NCBI GenBank assembly: GCA_041402125.1 | Contig: JAWKSY010000003.1 | Span: 248,001-312,000 of the forward strand | DNA from: JAWKSY01 sp041402125 | GTDB lineage: Bacteria > Planctomycetota > GCA-002687715 > DRQF01 | Direction of reading: 5' to 3' | Length of the DNA: 64,000 nt | Shown here: in pieces, positions 46,864 through 56,884 of the stretch | Position numbering within the stretch: position 1 is the stretch's first letter | Layout of the letters: every line of letters starts with the position of its first letter | Notes under the pieces: model-generated | Told to the model about the DNA's origin: nothing | Seen by the model: the letters and a program-made list of their open reading frames with translations, nothing else | Databases searched by the model: none | Program-made: the position numbers and the translations under genes

Positions 46864-47991
46864 TCAGTCGTCTTCGGATTCCGCCGTCCGCGGGTAACCG
46901 AACGCCAGCAGGCCCTGCACGGCCGGGCGCTGGCTGTATTCGCGATGCGCGGTGTCGGGGCGCGCGAAGCGCGGCACGAAGGGGATCCACCAGGAGGTGG
47001 TCGCCACGCTCACCCAGGCGTTGACGAAGCGACCGGGAAAGGCCGCCTGCATCCAGGGCGGGATCGCGAAGCTGATGAGGTCGTTCGGATCGGTGACCGC
47101 GAGCACGGGCATCGTTCCGCGACCGGACGCCCCTTCCCGACGCCGGAGTTCGGCGTCGAAGGTCCGCAGCGCCGGAGAGAGCGCGATGGCGAGATCGGAC
47201 TCCGGATCGGGAGCCGAGGTCTCGTAGTCGAAGTCGACGAGCTCGAGCATGCCGAGCTGGTTCGAGAGCATCGCGAAGTAGCGCAGCCGGTCGAAGACGG
47301 CGGACGCGAGCGCGCGGTCCTCGGCGAGCGGCGAGGTCGAGAGATCGTGGAGCAGGTCGACGACGATGCGCGCGCCGAGGCTGTAGCTGACGATGGCGAG
47401 GGCGCGGTCGGGCGCGCCCTCCTCGACGACGCGCTCGAAGGCGCGACGCAGTCCGCGATGGATCGCGGCCCGATGGCGACCGAGGTAGAGCGCGAGATCC
47501 GGAACGTTCTTGTCGACGAATGTCCGCTTCAACTCGTCGTTCAGCCCCTCGCGGCGGGCGCTCTCGGCGCCGCCGCGGTCGTAGTCGAGATAGAGGTCCT
47601 TCGGACCCTGCGTCACGCCGGTCCAGTAGACGACGAAGGCGCGCGCGGCGATCGGAGCGGGCTCGCCCGCCGCCGCCCCGGCGGGCCCCGCGAACTCGTG
47701 CCGTCGGATCCGACCGAAGTAGTGGGAACCCTCGGCGACGTGCTCGTCCTCGGGCTCCCCCGCCGCGAGAACGCCGGTGGCCTCGGCGAAGGCGTCGAGG
47801 ACGGGCGCCGGGTCGTCGCCGTAGAAGCCGCCCATGCCGTGCAGGACCAGCAGATCGAGCGGTCCTTCCGCGGCCGCGACCTGCGCGAAACCCGGCACCG
47901 GAGCCTCGACCTCGAAGTGGTCCAGGCTCCCGCAGGCGCCGAGGGCCAGGGCCAGGAGGAGGACTCCGGAGAGGATGGCGGGACGGGACAT
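46864..47991 (-). CDS. Lipoprotein alpha/beta-hydrolase-like protein
   Basis: 375 residues. ATG 47991; lipoprotein signal ending LALALGAC (Cys near 20). The mature protein has an alpha/beta-hydrolase outline: DLLVLHGMGGFYGDDPAPVL near the N-terminus (oxyanion HGMG), RALAIVSYSLGARIVVDLLH with a nucleophile elbow SYSLG (G-x-S-x-G variant, Ser in the middle), VLAVTDPNDLISFAIPPWM (candidate Asp) and a late TAHREYSQRP (candidate His). A membrane-anchored esterase or lipase-like enzyme is plausible. The substrate is unknown, and the first Gly of the elbow is replaced by Ser. Confidence 0.75.
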   Translation of the reverse strand: MSRPAILSGVLLLALALGACGSLDHFEVEAPVPGFAQVAAAEGPLDLLVLHGMGGFYGDDPAPVLDAFAEATGVLAAGEPEDEHVAEGSHYFGRIRRHEFAGPAGAAAGEPAPIAARAFVVYWTGVTQGPKDLYLDYDRGGAESARREGLNDELKRTFVDKNVPDLALYLGRHRAAIHRGLRRAFERVVEEGAPDRALAIVSYSLGARIVVDLLHDLSTSPLAEDRALASAVFDRLRYFAMLSNQLGMLELVDFDYETSAPDPESDLAIALSPALRTFDAELRRREGASGRGTMPVLAVTDPNDLISFAIPPWMQAAFPGRFVNAWVSVATTSWWIPFVPRFARPDTAHREYSQRPAVQGLLAFGYPRTAESEDD

Positions 47992-48129
47992 CGGCGATTC
48001 ACTCCCCGGGCGCGTGACGGGCGATCATGCGAAAGCGGGCGCCGGGGCGAAAGCCATCCCCCCGACGCGCTATCCTGCCGGACCGCGACCGCCGTTCCGG
48101 TCGCGCGAGACGAGGCGGAGAACGCGACC

Positions 48130-48936
48130 GTGGACCCCGAGCTGCTGCGATCCCTGCGCCTCGCCCTCGACGCCGAGCGCGCCTTCGGCGTGGAGGACCT
48201 GCCTCTCGCGGGCCCGAAACGCGCCGAGGCTCGAGACGCGGCGGCGGTCGAGGCTCCAGCGTCGATCGAGGCCCGGCCCAAGGAAAGGCCCGGGAGCACG
48301 GCCGTCCCGGGCGCTGAGCGCGCCGCCGCTCCGCGCCCGGTGGAGCGCGCGCCGCTCGCGCCCGCCGGCCCCGATCTCGACGAGGATCCCGGGAAGCGCC
48401 TCGCCGCCCTCGCCGCGCGGATCGACTCCTGCCGGGCCTGCTCCCTCTGCGAATCGCGCCGGCGGACGGTCCCGGGCCAGGGCAGCGCCCGCGCGCGGTT
48501 GCTCTTCGTCGGGGAGGCGCCGGGCGAGCAGGAGGACGCCGAGGGACTCGCCTTCGTCGGCCGGGCCGGACAGCTCCTCACCAAGATGATCGGCGCCATG
48601 GGCCTCTCCCGCGACGAGGTCTTCATCGCGAACGTGTTGAAGTGCCGGCCGCCGCAGAATCGCGACCCCGCCCCGGAAGAGGTGCAGTCCTGCTTCCACT
48701 TTCTCGAGGAGCAGATCGCGACGATCCGCCCCCGCGTCATCTGCACGCTCGGCGGTCACGCCGCGAATAACCTCCTCGAGCGCGACGACCCGATGCACCG
48801 CCTGCGCGGCCGCATCTTCGACTACCGCGGCGCGCAGCTCGTGCCGACCTACCACCCGAGCTTCCTGCTCCGGAAGCCCGAGATGAAGCGCCGCGCCTGG
48901 GAAGACCTCCAGGTCGTGATGAAGCTGCTGGGCTGA
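48130..48936 (+). CDS. Uracil-DNA glycosylase, family 4 (Fe-S type)
   Basis: 268 residues. GTG 48130 follows GGCGGAG; no in-frame ATG fits better. Removes uracil from DNA. The N-terminal ~95 residues are Ala/Pro/Arg-rich and probably disordered. The catalytic part begins with the cluster ligands CRACSLCESRRRTVPGQG, motif A FVGEAPGEQEDAEGLAFVG, NVLKCRPPQNRDPAPEEVQS plus CFHFLEEQ (the other two Cys), ICTLGGHAANNLL, and motif B LVPTYHPSFLLRKPEMKRRA. Four Cys and the motif A/B pair mark the bacterial and archaeal family 4 (UDGa). It diverges from the lipoprotein gene on the minus strand. Confidence 0.95.
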   Translation: MDPELLRSLRLALDAERAFGVEDLPLAGPKRAEARDAAAVEAPASIEARPKERPGSTAVPGAERAAAPRPVERAPLAPAGPDLDEDPGKRLAALAARIDSCRACSLCESRRRTVPGQGSARARLLFVGEAPGEQEDAEGLAFVGRAGQLLTKMIGAMGLSRDEVFIANVLKCRPPQNRDPAPEEVQSCFHFLEEQIATIRPRVICTLGGHAANNLLERDDPMHRLRGRIFDYRGAQLVPTYHPSFLLRKPEMKRRAWEDLQVVMKLLG

Positions 48937-48964
48937 AGTCGAGACGTCGATCGCCGCGCGGGGA

Positions 48965-49078
48965 GATGCGCGTACGGTGCCAGGCACCGGATGAGCATCC
49001 CCGCGCACGACGCCTCGACGTCGAATCACCGGTGAGCGGGATGCACATCCGGAGACTGGCACCCCACGCGCATCTCGG
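48965..49078. repeat. REPIN-like element (imperfect)
   Basis: Left arm 48965-49000 (GATGCGCGTACGGTGCCAGG, then CACCGGATGAGCATCC) and right arm 49038-49078 (GGATGCACATCCGGAGACTG, then GCACCCCACGCGCATCTCGG) face each other across a 37-nt spacer. They are diverged from the perfect copy at 17663-17771, so it is probably older. Confidence 0.7.
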
Positions 49079-49306
49079 CACACGACGAATCGCCTCACGC
49101 GCATCTCGGCGAAACGCGAAGCGCCGCGCGCGCCTCTCGGCGCATCACTCGGCGCCGAACGTGCATGTCGCCACGCCTCTGGCCCCTGCATCCACCGAGG
49201 TCACCGTCGCCGACGTCCTCGCGCGGAACCGACCGCGGACCGGCGGCTCCCGTCCGCTCTCCTCGACCGCGACCTCGCGAGGCTTCGCCCGCTTCTCGCC
49301 GCTGAA

Positions 49307-49420
49307 GATGCTCGTGGGGTGCCCGTCACCGGATGTGCATCCCGCCCCGTGACGTCGCGATGTCGAGGAATCGTCCGAGGGGATGCACATCCGGTGCCGG
49401 GCACCGTACGTGCATCTCGG
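49307..49420. repeat. REPIN-like element (imperfect)
   Basis: Left arm 49307-49343 (GATGCTCGTGGGGTGCCCGT, then CACCGGATGTGCATC) and right arm 49380-49420 (GGATGCACATCCGGTGCCGG, then GCACCGTACGTGCATCTCGG) in inverted orientation. The right arm ends 5 nt before the thiE stop codon, so its hairpin may end thiE transcription. Confidence 0.75.
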
Positions 49421-49424
49421 CCCG

Positions 49425-50087
49425 CTACCGGGCCCCGAGCGCGATGAGGATCGCGCGCGTCGCCTCCCCGACGTCGTCCGCGCCGAGGATCGCCAAGGAC
49501 ACCGCCGCGCGCGGCAGACCCCGCGCCGCGAGCTCGAGCGCGCCGCGCGCGTCGATCCCTCCGATCGGCCAGGCCTCGCCGCCGTAGAGCGTCGCGATCT
49601 CCCGGGCCTCGTCCGGGCCGAGCGGCGCCCCGGCGTCCTTGGTACGCGTCGCCCAGACCGGTCCCACGCCGATGTGGTCGACGGCGGGATCGCCGAGGGC
49701 GCGCCGGGCCTGGTCGCGATCGTGGGTCGAGAGACCGATCCGCATCCCGGCCCCGACGATCGCCCGGGCCGCGGCGGGAGCGAGGTCCTCCTGTCCGAGG
49801 TGCAGGCCGTCCGCTCCGAGTTCCCGGGCGAGCCCGGGATCGTCGTTGACGACGAAGGGCGCCCCGTGATCCGCGCAGAGGGTCCGGAGCGCGCGACCGA
49901 GGTCCCGGAGCTCCTCGCGGGTCGCCCCCTTCTCGCGCATCTGGACCGCCGCGACCCCCGCCTCGAGGGAGGCGCGGACGCGCGCCAGGTGCTCGGCCGG
50001 GCTCCGGTCGCCCCGCCCGGCGATCAGGTAGACCGCCGGCGTCGGGTCCGGATCCCCTTCCGACGGGAGGGCGAGGAGCCCCCTCAA
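49425..50087 (-). CDS. thiE: Thiamine-phosphate synthase
   Basis: About 220 residues. Joins the thiazole and pyrimidine halves of thiamine phosphate. TIM-barrel motifs: AVYLIAGRGD, AGVAAVQMREKGATREELRD, PFVVNDDPGLARELGADGLH, LGQEDLAPAAARAIVG, IGLSTHDRDQARRA, DHIGVGPVWATRTKDAGAPL and AWPIGGID. The start is uncertain: no in-frame ATG exists near the domain. TTG 50087, preceded by a GGCGGCGG stretch, is the best candidate. No TPP riboswitch is visible upstream. The gene faces the TPR membrane-protein gene with a gap under 60 nt. Confidence 0.88.
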   Translation of the reverse strand: MRGLLALPSEGDPDPTPAVYLIAGRGDRSPAEHLARVRASLEAGVAAVQMREKGATREELRDLGRALRTLCADHGAPFVVNDDPGLARELGADGLHLGQEDLAPAAARAIVGAGMRIGLSTHDRDQARRALGDPAVDHIGVGPVWATRTKDAGAPLGPDEAREIATLYGGEAWPIGGIDARGALELAARGLPRAAVSLAILGADDVGEATRAILIALGAR

Positions 50088-50144
50088 CGGACCGCCGCCG
50101 CGCGGATCGATGAGCGGCCCCGGGGATGGTAGTCTTCCCGCGTG

Positions 50145-50690
50145 ATGCGAACGCTCTCCGCCGTCTTCGGCATCGTCACGCCCGTGGTCCTTTCGATCGT
50201 GCCGGGATGGGGCCACATCTGGCTCCGCCGCGGATCGACGGGCCTCATGATCTTCATGCTCTTCTTCGCCGCGATCAACCTCGCGCTCCTGACCTCGGCC
50301 CGGATCCTGCCCGACCTCTCCCCCGTCCTCGGTCGGATCGCCTACGCCACCGCGGCCTCGGCCTTCGCCTTCAGCGTGCTCGACGTGCTGCGGGCCACGA
50401 TCTGGTCGCGGAGCCGCCCGGTGCGGGAGCGCCGCCGGCGCATCCTGCGGCGCGCCATCGCGCACTCGATTCGCGGTGAGGACGGCCAGGCGCAGGAGCA
50501 GCTCGAGCACGCGTTGCGCATCGATCCCAACGACCCCGCCGCCTGGGCCTGGCTCGGCGCCCTCCTCGAGCGCGGCGGCCGCACCAAGGACGCCCGCCGG
50601 GCCCTGAAGCGGGCGCGCTTCCTCGGCGCGGAGGCGGGCTGGCGCGAGGTCCTCGATCATCACCTCGCCGGGGTCGGAGGCCGCGGATGA
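50145..50690 (+). CDS. Small membrane protein with a TPR-like unit
   Basis: 181 residues (ATG 50145; GTG 50142 is also possible). Two or three membrane helices at the N-terminus (FGIVTPVVLSIVPGWGHIWL, TGLMIFMLFFAAINLALLT, and IAYATAASAFAFSVLDVL), then a basic linker (RPVRERRRRILRRA). One TPR unit follows (QAQEQLEHALRIDPNDPAAW, AWLGALLERGGRTKDARRAL). Its PGWGHIWLRRGSTGL pattern resembles TM2/DUF5683-type membrane segments. Function unknown. The stop overlaps the purF ATG (ATGA), so it is co-translated with purF. Confidence 0.75.
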   Translation: MRTLSAVFGIVTPVVLSIVPGWGHIWLRRGSTGLMIFMLFFAAINLALLTSARILPDLSPVLGRIAYATAASAFAFSVLDVLRATIWSRSRPVRERRRRILRRAIAHSIRGEDGQAQEQLEHALRIDPNDPAAWAWLGALLERGGRTKDARRALKRARFLGAEAGWREVLDHHLAGVGGRG

Positions 50691-52090
50691 AGCTCGGGCA
50701 CGAATGCGGACTGTTCGGGGTCCACGGCGATCCGGAAGCGGTCGCCATGGTCTATCACGGCCTGCAGGTGCTGCAGCACCGCGGCCAGGAAGGCGCGGGC
50801 ATCGCCTCGACCTGGGGCGGCGTCATCCGGCACCACGCGGCGCCGGGCCTCGTCACCCAGGCCTTCTCCGATCCCGCCGTCCTGGAGCGCATCCGCAATC
50901 CGATCGCGATCGGTCACGTCCGCTACGCGACGACGGGCGGATCGCTGGACCCGACGAACGTCCAGCCGCTCCTCGCGCGTTTCGCGGGCGGTCCGGTCGC
51001 CCTCGCCCACAACGGCGACCTCACGAACAAGGCCGCGCTCCGGGCCGAGCTCGAGGCGGCGGGCGCGCTCTTCCAGTCGACGATGGACTCCGAGACCGTC
51101 CTCCACCTCCTCGCCCGCTCGGGTGAGACCGAGGTCGAGCAGGGCCTGCGCCGCGTGCTGCCGCGCCTCGAGGGGGCCTACTGCCTGCTCATGCTCGTGA
51201 GCGGGAAGCTGGTGGCGCTCCGCGATCCGCTCGGTTTCCGGCCGCTCTATCTCGCCCGCCGCGGACGCGCCTGGATGGTCGCCTCGGAGGACGCCGCGTT
51301 CCACCTCTGGGACGGCATCGAGGACGTGCGGGAGATCGAGCCCGGCGAGATGGTCGTCATCGACGAGCGGGGGCCGACCTCGCTCCGGTTCGCGGCGCCG
51401 CGCGCGCGGATCGCTCGCTGCATCTTCGAGACGATCTACTTCGCGCGGCCCGACAGCCACCTCTTCGGGCGCAACGTCCACCTGACGCGGGTCGCCTTCG
51501 GACACCGCCTCGCGCGGGAGCACCCGGTGCCGGCGGACATCGTCTCCGCCGTCCCCGACTCGGGGAACTCGGCCTCGATCGGCTACTCGCGCGAGAGCGG
51601 CATCCCGCTCGACCGCGCCTTCATCAAGAACCACTACGTGGGCCGCACCTTCATCACGCCGGGCCAGGAGGCGCGTCAGGTCAAGGTGCGCATGAAGCTC
51701 GCCGCGGTCCGCGAGGTCGTCGAGGGCAAGCGCGTCGTCGTGGTCGACGACAGCATCATCCGCGGCACGACGTCGTCGTCCCGCATCGCCGCCCTGCGCC
51801 AGGCGGGCGCCCGCGAGGTCCACCTCCGGATCTCCTGCCCGCCGACGCGCCACCCCTGCTTCTTCGGGATCGACTTCCCGACGCCCGACGAGCTCATCGC
51901 CGCCAACATGAGCGTCGAGGAGACCGCGCGCTTCGTCGGCGCCGACACGCTGGGCTACCTGTCCGAGGAGGGCCTCGTCGCCTGCGTGGAGGGGGCGCGC
52001 GACACCTGGTGCCTCGCCTGCTTCGACGGGGACTATCCGGCCCCGACGCCCGGGGACTTCCTCAGCGGAGACTCCCCACCACCCGCGTGA
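50687..52090 (+). CDS. purF: Amidophosphoribosyltransferase
   Basis: 467 residues. First committed step of purine synthesis (PRPP plus glutamine to phosphoribosylamine). ATG 50687 gives a 6-residue propeptide MKLGHE before the catalytic CGLFGV Cys, as in self-processing PurF. Ntn-hydrolase motifs QVLQHRGQEGAG, IGHVRYATTGG and LAHNGDLTNK are followed by the PRT domain with CIFETIYFARPDS, VSAVPDSGNSASIGYSRESG, FIKNHYVGRTFI and the PRPP loop VVVVDDSIIRGTTSS. Late Cys residues (SCPPTRHPCFFGIDFPT, ARDTWCLACFDGDYP) fit the [4Fe-4S]-type enzyme. The 3' end overlaps the convergent HEAT gene by 29 nt. Confidence 0.97.
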   Translation: MKLGHECGLFGVHGDPEAVAMVYHGLQVLQHRGQEGAGIASTWGGVIRHHAAPGLVTQAFSDPAVLERIRNPIAIGHVRYATTGGSLDPTNVQPLLARFAGGPVALAHNGDLTNKAALRAELEAAGALFQSTMDSETVLHLLARSGETEVEQGLRRVLPRLEGAYCLLMLVSGKLVALRDPLGFRPLYLARRGRAWMVASEDAAFHLWDGIEDVREIEPGEMVVIDERGPTSLRFAAPRARIARCIFETIYFARPDSHLFGRNVHLTRVAFGHRLAREHPVPADIVSAVPDSGNSASIGYSRESGIPLDRAFIKNHYVGRTFITPGQEARQVKVRMKLAAVREVVEGKRVVVVDDSIIRGTTSSSRIAALRQAGAREVHLRISCPPTRHPCFFGIDFPTPDELIAANMSVEETARFVGADTLGYLSEEGLVACVEGARDTWCLACFDGDYPAPTPGDFLSGDSPPPA

Positions 52091-53243
52091 TCGCCTCGCG
52101 GGTGTCGGGCGCGAGCTCGAGCTGGAGGAGGCGCGCGACCTGGTCGGCCTCCGCCGTGGTCGCGCGCGCCGCGACGTAGCTGAGGAGCTGTGCGTCCACC
52201 GCCCCGCGCCGCACCATCCGGTCGACGGCGCGCGACACGAGGTGCGGCGAGCGGACCAGGGGCAGGAACTCGGCGACGTAGCCTCCGACGGCGTCGTCGT
52301 CGCCCGCGGTCTCGAGTCGCCCCCAGAGTCGATCGAGGGTCGCGTCGTCGCCTGAGGCCAGGAGTCCGGCGACCGCGTGCGCGCGGAGGTCGCGGCGCGA
52401 TTCGGTGTCGGGCCCCGCCGAGGCCGGATCGTAGAGCGCCTCCTCGTAGCCTCCCTCGACGACCTTCCACACCGTGTCGCGGGCGGAGGGGGTCCCGATG
52501 CGGGCGAGGCCGATCAGGGCCGCGCGACGCTCCGGCGAGTCCGCCGCCTCGCCGAAGATCCGCGTCAGCGGCTCCTCGGCCGCCGGGGCGCCCGTGAAGG
52601 CCATCCGCAGGAGGAGGCTCTCCCGCTCGACGGGATCGAGCGTCCGCCGGTAGAGATCCTCCAGGGCGGCCGCGGCTCGCGGAGCCCGCGGCACCATGTA
52701 CTGGAGCGTCTCCGCGACGAGCTCGGGATCGGAGTCGTAGGTCGCCGCGACGGCGTCGACGAAGGGTTCGCCGCTGCCGGCGCGGATCGCGCGGATGATC
52801 CAGTGCCGGAGGGCGGGCTGGTCGGTCTCGCGGAGGAACTCCGCCAGGCGACGCTTGTCCTCGTCGCTCATCGTCTCGAGGTCCGCGATGAGCTGCGACA
52901 CGAGCGTCTTCGTCCGCAGCGTGTTCGCGCTGAGGGGCGTCCGACCCCAGCAGGCGCCGGCGAGTTCGGGGACGACGCTCGGCAGATCGCCCGGCGTCTC
53001 CCGGCGCGCGATGGGGACGCCGGCGCCGTCGACCCAGTCCGGGGCGATGCTCTTCCAGTCGAAGGCCTTCACGATCCTCCCGCGCGCGTCCCGTCCGGCC
53101 TCGGCCGAGGGCTCCTCCACGCTCTCGGCGCGGCGCGGATCGACCTCGCGGCCGCCGAGCTTGGTGGAGCGCGCGAGGTACCAGATCCCGATGAGGATGA
53201 GGGCCACGACGAGGGCGGTGAGGACGGGAGTCAGGAATCGCAT
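52062..53243 (-). CDS. Membrane-anchored HEAT-like repeat protein
   Basis: 393 residues; ATG 53243 with GGAG upstream. One N-terminal helix (TPVLTALVVALILIGIWYLA) anchors it. From ~100 on it is helical with HEAT-like hairpins (KRRLAEFLRETDQPALRHWI, ALIGLARIGTPSARDTVWKV, LRAHAVAGLLASGDDATLDR). The DLETMSDEDKRRLAEFL segment suggests a defined first repeat. No catalytic motif; probably a periplasmic or cytoplasmic scaffold. It is divergent from groES-groEL across about 365 nt and its 3' end overlaps purF. Confidence 0.75.
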   Translation of the reverse strand: MRFLTPVLTALVVALILIGIWYLARSTKLGGREVDPRRAESVEEPSAEAGRDARGRIVKAFDWKSIAPDWVDGAGVPIARRETPGDLPSVVPELAGACWGRTPLSANTLRTKTLVSQLIADLETMSDEDKRRLAEFLRETDQPALRHWIIRAIRAGSGEPFVDAVAATYDSDPELVAETLQYMVPRAPRAAAALEDLYRRTLDPVERESLLLRMAFTGAPAAEEPLTRIFGEAADSPERRAALIGLARIGTPSARDTVWKVVEGGYEEALYDPASAGPDTESRRDLRAHAVAGLLASGDDATLDRLWGRLETAGDDDAVGGYVAEFLPLVRSPHLVSRAVDRMVRRGAVDAQLLSYVAARATTAEADQVARLLQLELAPDTREAITRVVGSLR

Positions 53244-53609
53244 GCCAGTCGCTCCGGTGGCGCCCCTTCGCGGGGTTCGACGGCTTTCCTCGAGGGCCGC
53301 GGGGCGCCGCTGTCAGTTTGACAGGCGCCCCCCCGCCGCCCGGGTCGCGCTGCCATTCTGTCACCGCGAGCGGGGCGAGGAGAAGGCGTCGCAAACCGTT
53401 CCCTTGATAACAATTAGACGCCGAGCCCAAAGCCCGGGACGCTGGCCCGGACTTTGCTTCGGGCGAGGCGCGAAGCCCACGGCCCGCCTCGACCTCCCGG
53501 TCGGCCGGCGATCCGGGGCCCGACGAAGATGGAAAGACCGGATGCGCCGCTCCGCGAGCCACGGGCCGCGGGGATGACGGCGCTCCCCATGAACGGAGAG
53601 ACGTTCCCC
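53244..53609. other. Divergent control region between HEAT gene and groES
   Basis: 366 nt without a supported gene. It contains the inverted repeat at 53304-53328 and a rare AT-rich patch (TTGATAACAATTAGAC near 53404). I see no CIRCE element (TTAGCACTC-N9-GAGTGCTAA), the usual HrcA operator of groESL. Confidence 0.55.
53304..53328. promoter_or_regulatory. Inverted repeat CTGTCA-N3-TGACAG upstream of groES
   Basis: GCGCC-G-CTGTCA-GTT-TGACAG-GCGC is nearly perfectly palindromic and lies 280 nt upstream of groES and 60 nt upstream of the divergent gene. It may be an operator for either. Its right half contains TTGACA but no fitting -10 follows. Confidence 0.4.
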
Positions 53610-53903
53610 ATGGCCACCAAGCTGCAACCGCTCAACGACCGCGTCATCGTGAAGCGCGTCGAGGCCGAGGCGAAGACCGCCGGCGGCATCATCCTCCCGG
53701 ACTCCGCCCAGGAGAAGCCGAAGGAGGGGATCATCGTCGCCGTCGGCGACGGCCGCGTCCTGAAGAACGGCGATCGCCGCAAGCTGCAGGTCAAGAAGAA
53801 CGACCGCGTGATCTTCAGCTCCTACGCCGGCACCGAGATCAAGGTCGACGGCAAGGAACTGATCATCATGGGCGAGGACGACATCCTCGCCGTCGTGAGC
53901 TGA
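53610..53903 (+). CDS. groES: Co-chaperonin GroES
   Basis: 97 residues, standard length. Caps the GroEL cavity. MATKLQPLNDRVIVKRVEAE begins at ATG 53610, with GGAG 12 nt upstream. ATG 53589 (7 residues longer, MNGETFP) is less likely, as the family starts just before the KLQPLNDRV strand. The mobile loop reads EAKTAGGIILPDSAQEKPKE and the C-terminus GKELIIMGEDDILAVVS. It is followed by groEL after 77 nt with a strong AAGGAGGA site. Confidence 0.97.
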   Translation: MATKLQPLNDRVIVKRVEAEAKTAGGIILPDSAQEKPKEGIIVAVGDGRVLKNGDRRKLQVKKNDRVIFSSYAGTEIKVDGKELIIMGEDDILAVVS

Positions 53904-53980
53904 GAGACACCCGTCGCGCGCGGCGGACCGCCCGCGCGACCCGTTCACCCCACACCCCCCATTGAAGGAGGACTCCGATC

Positions 53981-55606
<1,626 letters not shown>

Positions 55607-55635
55607 TCGACGCGTCCCCTCCCGGGGGACTCCGC

Positions 55636-55675
55636 GAGCGGGCCGCTCCCTCCGACCGGGGGGAGCGGCCCGCTC
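55636..55675 (+). terminator. Terminator of groES-groEL
   Basis: Perfect 15-bp stem (GAGCGGGCCGCTCCC at 55636-55650 and its complement at 55661-55675) with a 10-nt loop, 30 nt past the groEL stop. No T-run. Confidence 0.7.
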
Positions 55676-55843
55676 CCGTTCGCGCCCGGAAGGCGGCCCG
55701 GATCCGCTAAGCCCCCGCGCCCCAAGCCCTTGAAGCCCGGCATGGCGCGTGGAAAGATGCTCGACGCGGGCGGCCGGGGTCCGCCCCCGCCGGTCGCTCA
55801 TCCAGCTGCGGTCCGCCATCGTAACCCTCGACGAGCCAAGTAG

Positions 55844-56605
55844 ATGCGCAGACCCTTCATCGCCGGCAACTGGAAGATGAACCTGACGCGGTCGCAGGCC
55901 CGCGACCTGGCCGAGGACCTGGCCGGGCGCCTCGAGGACCTCGGCGACCGCGATCTGGCGATTTTTCCGACCTTCGTGAGCCTCGCCGAGGCCGCCGACG
56001 CGGCCTCCGGACGCCGCCTCATGGTCGGCGCTCAGGACCTCTGGCCCGAGGCGAACGGCGCCTTCACCGGCGAGCTCAGCGCCGAGATCCTCGCCAGCGC
56101 CGGGGCCTCGATCGTGCTCGTCGGACACAGCGAACGGCGCCACGTGATCGGCGAGGACGACGCGCTCGTCGCGCGGAAGCTGCACCGCGCGCTCGGCGCC
56201 GGGCTCGACGCGATCCTCTGCGTCGGCGAGACGCTCGAGGAGCGCGAGGCCGGACGCACCCTCGAGGTCGTCGGACGCCAGGTGCGCACCGCGCTGGACG
56301 GCCTGGACGCCGGGCCGCTCGCCCGCGTCGTGATCGCCTACGAGCCGGTCTGGGCCATCGGGACGGGGCGGACCGCCACGCCCGACATGGCGCAGGAGGT
56401 GCACGCCGCCATCCGCGGACTCGTCCGCGAGATCGCCGGCGACGAGATCGCCGACGGGATGCGCATCCAGTACGGCGGCAGCGTGAAACCCGACAACGTC
56501 GACGCGCTCATGGCGATGCCCGACGTCGATGGCGCCCTGGTGGGCGGCGCCAGTCTCGAGGCCGACGGATTCGAGCGCATCGCGCGCTTCGAAGCGAAGG
56601 CCTGA
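55844..56605 (+). CDS. tpiA: Triose-phosphate isomerase
   Basis: 253 residues. Interconverts dihydroxyacetone phosphate and glyceraldehyde-3-phosphate. All key motifs: RRPFIAGNWKMN (catalytic Lys), VLVGHSERRHVIGEDD (catalytic His), VIAYEPVWAIGTGRTATPD (catalytic Glu), RIQYGGSVKPDN and GALVGGASLEADGF. ATG 55844. It starts the run of metabolic and cell-division genes; secG follows after 18 nt. The gap from groEL holds a terminator and perhaps a weak promoter (TTGAAG near 55730). Confidence 0.97.
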   Translation: MRRPFIAGNWKMNLTRSQARDLAEDLAGRLEDLGDRDLAIFPTFVSLAEAADAASGRRLMVGAQDLWPEANGAFTGELSAEILASAGASIVLVGHSERRHVIGEDDALVARKLHRALGAGLDAILCVGETLEEREAGRTLEVVGRQVRTALDGLDAGPLARVVIAYEPVWAIGTGRTATPDMAQEVHAAIRGLVREIAGDEIADGMRIQYGGSVKPDNVDALMAMPDVDGALVGGASLEADGFERIARFEAKA

Positions 56606-56623
56606 ACCGAAGGAACCGATCCG

Positions 56624-56863
56624 ATGATCCTCGCGACCCTCTACATCCTCTTCTCCCTCGCCGCGCTCCTCCTCATCGGCATCGTGCTGATCCAGGAGGG
56701 CAAGGGCGGCGGCATGGGCGCCGCGTTCGGCGGCGTCGGCGGCGAGGCCTTCGGCCACGGGGCCGGCGGCATCAACCGCCTGACCACGATCCTCGCGGCC
56801 GTGTTCATGATCTCGTCCGTCGTGATCGCGCTCGTCGGTCGCGGCGGCTCCTCGCTGTTCTGA
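56624..56863 (+). CDS. secG: Preprotein translocase subunit SecG
   Basis: 79 residues, standard. Two membrane helices (TLYILFSLAALLLIGIVLIQ and ILAAVFMISSVVIALV) with the family's short cytoplasmic Gly-rich loop after QEGKGGGMGAAFGG, plus RLTTILA. Inner-membrane part of SecYEG. ATG 56624, 18 nt past tpiA; a tpiA-secG pair is common in bacteria. Confidence 0.95.
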   Translation: MILATLYILFSLAALLLIGIVLIQEGKGGGMGAAFGGVGGEAFGHGAGGINRLTTILAAVFMISSVVIALVGRGGSSLF

Positions 56864-56884
56864 TCGCAGGAGCGGGGCGCGACC

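Larger units (their letters stand above)
48937..49424. other. Gene-free repeat-rich gap
   Basis: 488 nt between uracil-DNA glycosylase and thiE with no supported coding frame. It holds two REPIN-like elements (48965-49078 and 49307-49420) and fragments of the same arm between them (ACGCGCATCTCGGCG near 49098, CGAACGTGCATGTCG near 49157). Confidence 0.7.

Noticed and set aside
50088..50144. TPP riboswitch upstream of thiE
   Set aside because: The conserved CUGAGA and GAUNAUG-type blocks are absent and the gap is too short.
49425..50663. Longer thiE start at 50663
   Set aside because: The added N-terminal part is antisense to the TPR membrane-protein gene and has no ThiE similarity.
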